Below are positions 62,630-64,000 of a stretch of DNA of 64,000 bases, piece after piece (position 1 is the first letter of the stretch; each line of letters starts with the position of its first letter). The notes under the pieces are model-generated. The model saw only the letters and a list, made by a program, of their open reading frames with translations, made no database searches and was not told the DNA's origin. This DNA comes from Cristatella mucedo. Taxonomy: Eukaryota > Bryozoa > Phylactolaemata > Cristatellidae. Location of the stretch: contig WPIO01000075.1 in assembly GCA_009760855.2 (NCBI GenBank), positions 1,884,912-1,948,911 of the forward strand, written 5' to 3'. The position numbers and the translations under genes were made by a program.

Positions 62630-63860
62630 GCAGCCATGAGCTGGCCTCATCTAGCCCAGAGCGTATTTTGTAATGGATTGCATCACAGGTACATTCTTTG
62701 TTAATCGCTCTTCCCTACTGTAAATTCCTACAGCTAGATTTAGTTCTCTGAGGTAGCTACACAAATATCTTGTATTAGTATTATTCGTATTATTGATGCG
62801 TGAGTAGCTTCTTGGACAGATAATTCAAGCCCGTAGAATTACGACGTTAATTGTGAGCATGACCAACCTTGAGTATACCTTGGCCCGTATAAAATACCGC
62901 TGAGTGCCGCTTTGCAGAAAAACCCGTGGGATGCTGGCGACCTGGCAAACGGAAGAGAAGCATAAAATCAACAGGGATAAACGACCAATAGGAAACATTC
63001 GACAAGCTTGAGTTACCGCTGATCTACGAGCGCTCGTCTAATCTTGGCCATCATCCTTAAAGTTCTTACGAGCCTCCCGCGCGTAAATCTGTGGCTTTCG
63101 TCCGACGTTTCTTCACGGGATAGGTGAGGGCCGGCGAAGCCACAGTGCGGGAATGAGACGCCCTATATTTGCAATGGCAATCTGCTGTGGCGCACTGTGG
63201 GGTTGCCAAGATTGCACGTCAAGGCCGAGAAGTAGCTCACAGCCGCTCTATTCCTCGCTCGTTCCATTTCAGCCATGCAAAGCGTCCCGTGGGTTGAGAT
63301 CTGAACCTCGCCATTCGCCTGACTGTACCGACGAAGTTCTCTTGAGATCCTGCACTCGGTGCCAACAGCAGCACATTATTAGTAAACAACAAACAGAATT
63401 GCCGGCACATGACGGCTGATACGGCAGATGATTTCTCGGTGACTCGTTCACAAGCTTGTAGCAGCTCAAGCACAGATAGTTACTTTCGAAACAGTTGCCT
63501 ACAGTATTGACAGAGTCGCCGGCGGCGAGGCGCCCTCCTCCTTGAGGTTGGCAGTGGGTGCCTAACAACGAAGGCGAGGTCGTCGGGCTCCGATCCCACG
63601 GCTTGCTATCCCATCAGCGACGCCCGTCGAGGCTGCTGTCGTCGGCGGGATGACCCGCGTGACCCGATCACGTGACCGCCGTAGCGGGGCGGTGCGGCAG
63701 CTGCTGTTCTCTGCCATCCCCCCCCCCCCGAAAATGCGCCGGCCAAGCATGTGTGCTTACTGATCTTCCGGTCTGCATCCTTCCCGAGAACAAACGAGTT
63801 CCTCGTCTTCGGCCGTGACTCTCTGACTGACAGACAGCTGCTACAAGCAGGTCACGTATT
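62630..63860 (+). repeat. Dispersed repeat R2, copy B (uninterrupted)
   Basis: Collinear with copy A on both sides of the viral element. At the position of the insertion, copy B reads straight through GGTGCGGCAGCTGCTGTTCT, CTGCCATCCCCC (about 63690-63725). Distance from GGCTGCTGTCG to GACAGCTGCT is about 210 bp here and about 220 bp in copy A without the insert. Confidence 0.6.
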
Positions 63861-64000
63861 TTACAAATTACCTCGTTCATACGTGATCTGCTATATCGCA
63901 CAGCTCGTAAATTTCAGCTCATCTTGGTTATTTGAAAAGTAGTTCTCTGTTCAAAGTCGGACGCCAAGCTCATAGCTCCTAATCTAGAGGCACTGGCTAA
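63861..64000. other. Window end, nothing recognised
   Basis: Short unassigned stretch after R2 copy B. Confidence 0.4.

Overview
The window is animal nuclear DNA. It has spliced GT-AG exons, L2/CR1-type LINE fragments, tRNA-derived SINEs, a decayed Ty3/Gypsy element, long microsatellites and very low gene density. The sequence does not let me name the clade beyond an invertebrate-like metazoan. I see no rRNA, CRISPR or bacterial operon.

Layout. Positions 1-36 kb are almost all repeats: a two-copy dispersed family (R1, 4.2-7.1 kb and 16.4-18.2 kb, with a partial third copy at 7.4-8.2 kb), a minus-strand Ty3/Gypsy element (10.95-14.83 kb) with recognisable Gag, protease, RT/RNase H and integrase remnants, LINE fragments, two SINE families, several tandem repeats and an old ~172-bp tandem array at 27.1-28.2 kb. 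The only convincing host gene is a five-exon glycosyltransferase family 92 gene on the plus strand (36412-41709, 432 codons plus stop). Its introns carry LINE pieces and a CT microsatellite. From 41.7 to 46.7 kb there are more LINE and SINE copies, including a long LINE RT fragment.

The main discovery is an 11.0-kb AT-rich island at 46733-57739. It is bounded by imperfect terminal inverted repeats of about 65 bp and a 4-bp direct repeat (AGCG). It encodes the gene set of a Maverick/Polinton- or adintovirus-like DNA virus: protein-primed family B DNA polymerase, FtsK/HerA-type packaging ATPase, adenain-like cysteine protease, a zinc-ribbon protein, two tandem jelly-roll (penton-like) proteins, a candidate major capsid protein, a coiled-coil protein, one large unknown protein and one fully intact 161-aa ORF. 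Almost every gene carries stops and frameshifts, the polymerase ends before its third catalytic motif, and no integrase was found. A related copy of the flanking repeat at 62630-63860 looks like an uninterrupted (empty) version of the same site and supports the element boundaries.

From 57.7 to 64 kb the window holds GC-rich unannotated DNA, further LINE/SINE copies, a head-to-head LINE junction at about 62032 and the empty-site repeat copy. Working relation: host chromatin packed with retroelements, where one LINE family probably mobilised a SINE sharing its 3' tail, and where a virus-like element inserted once and then decayed.
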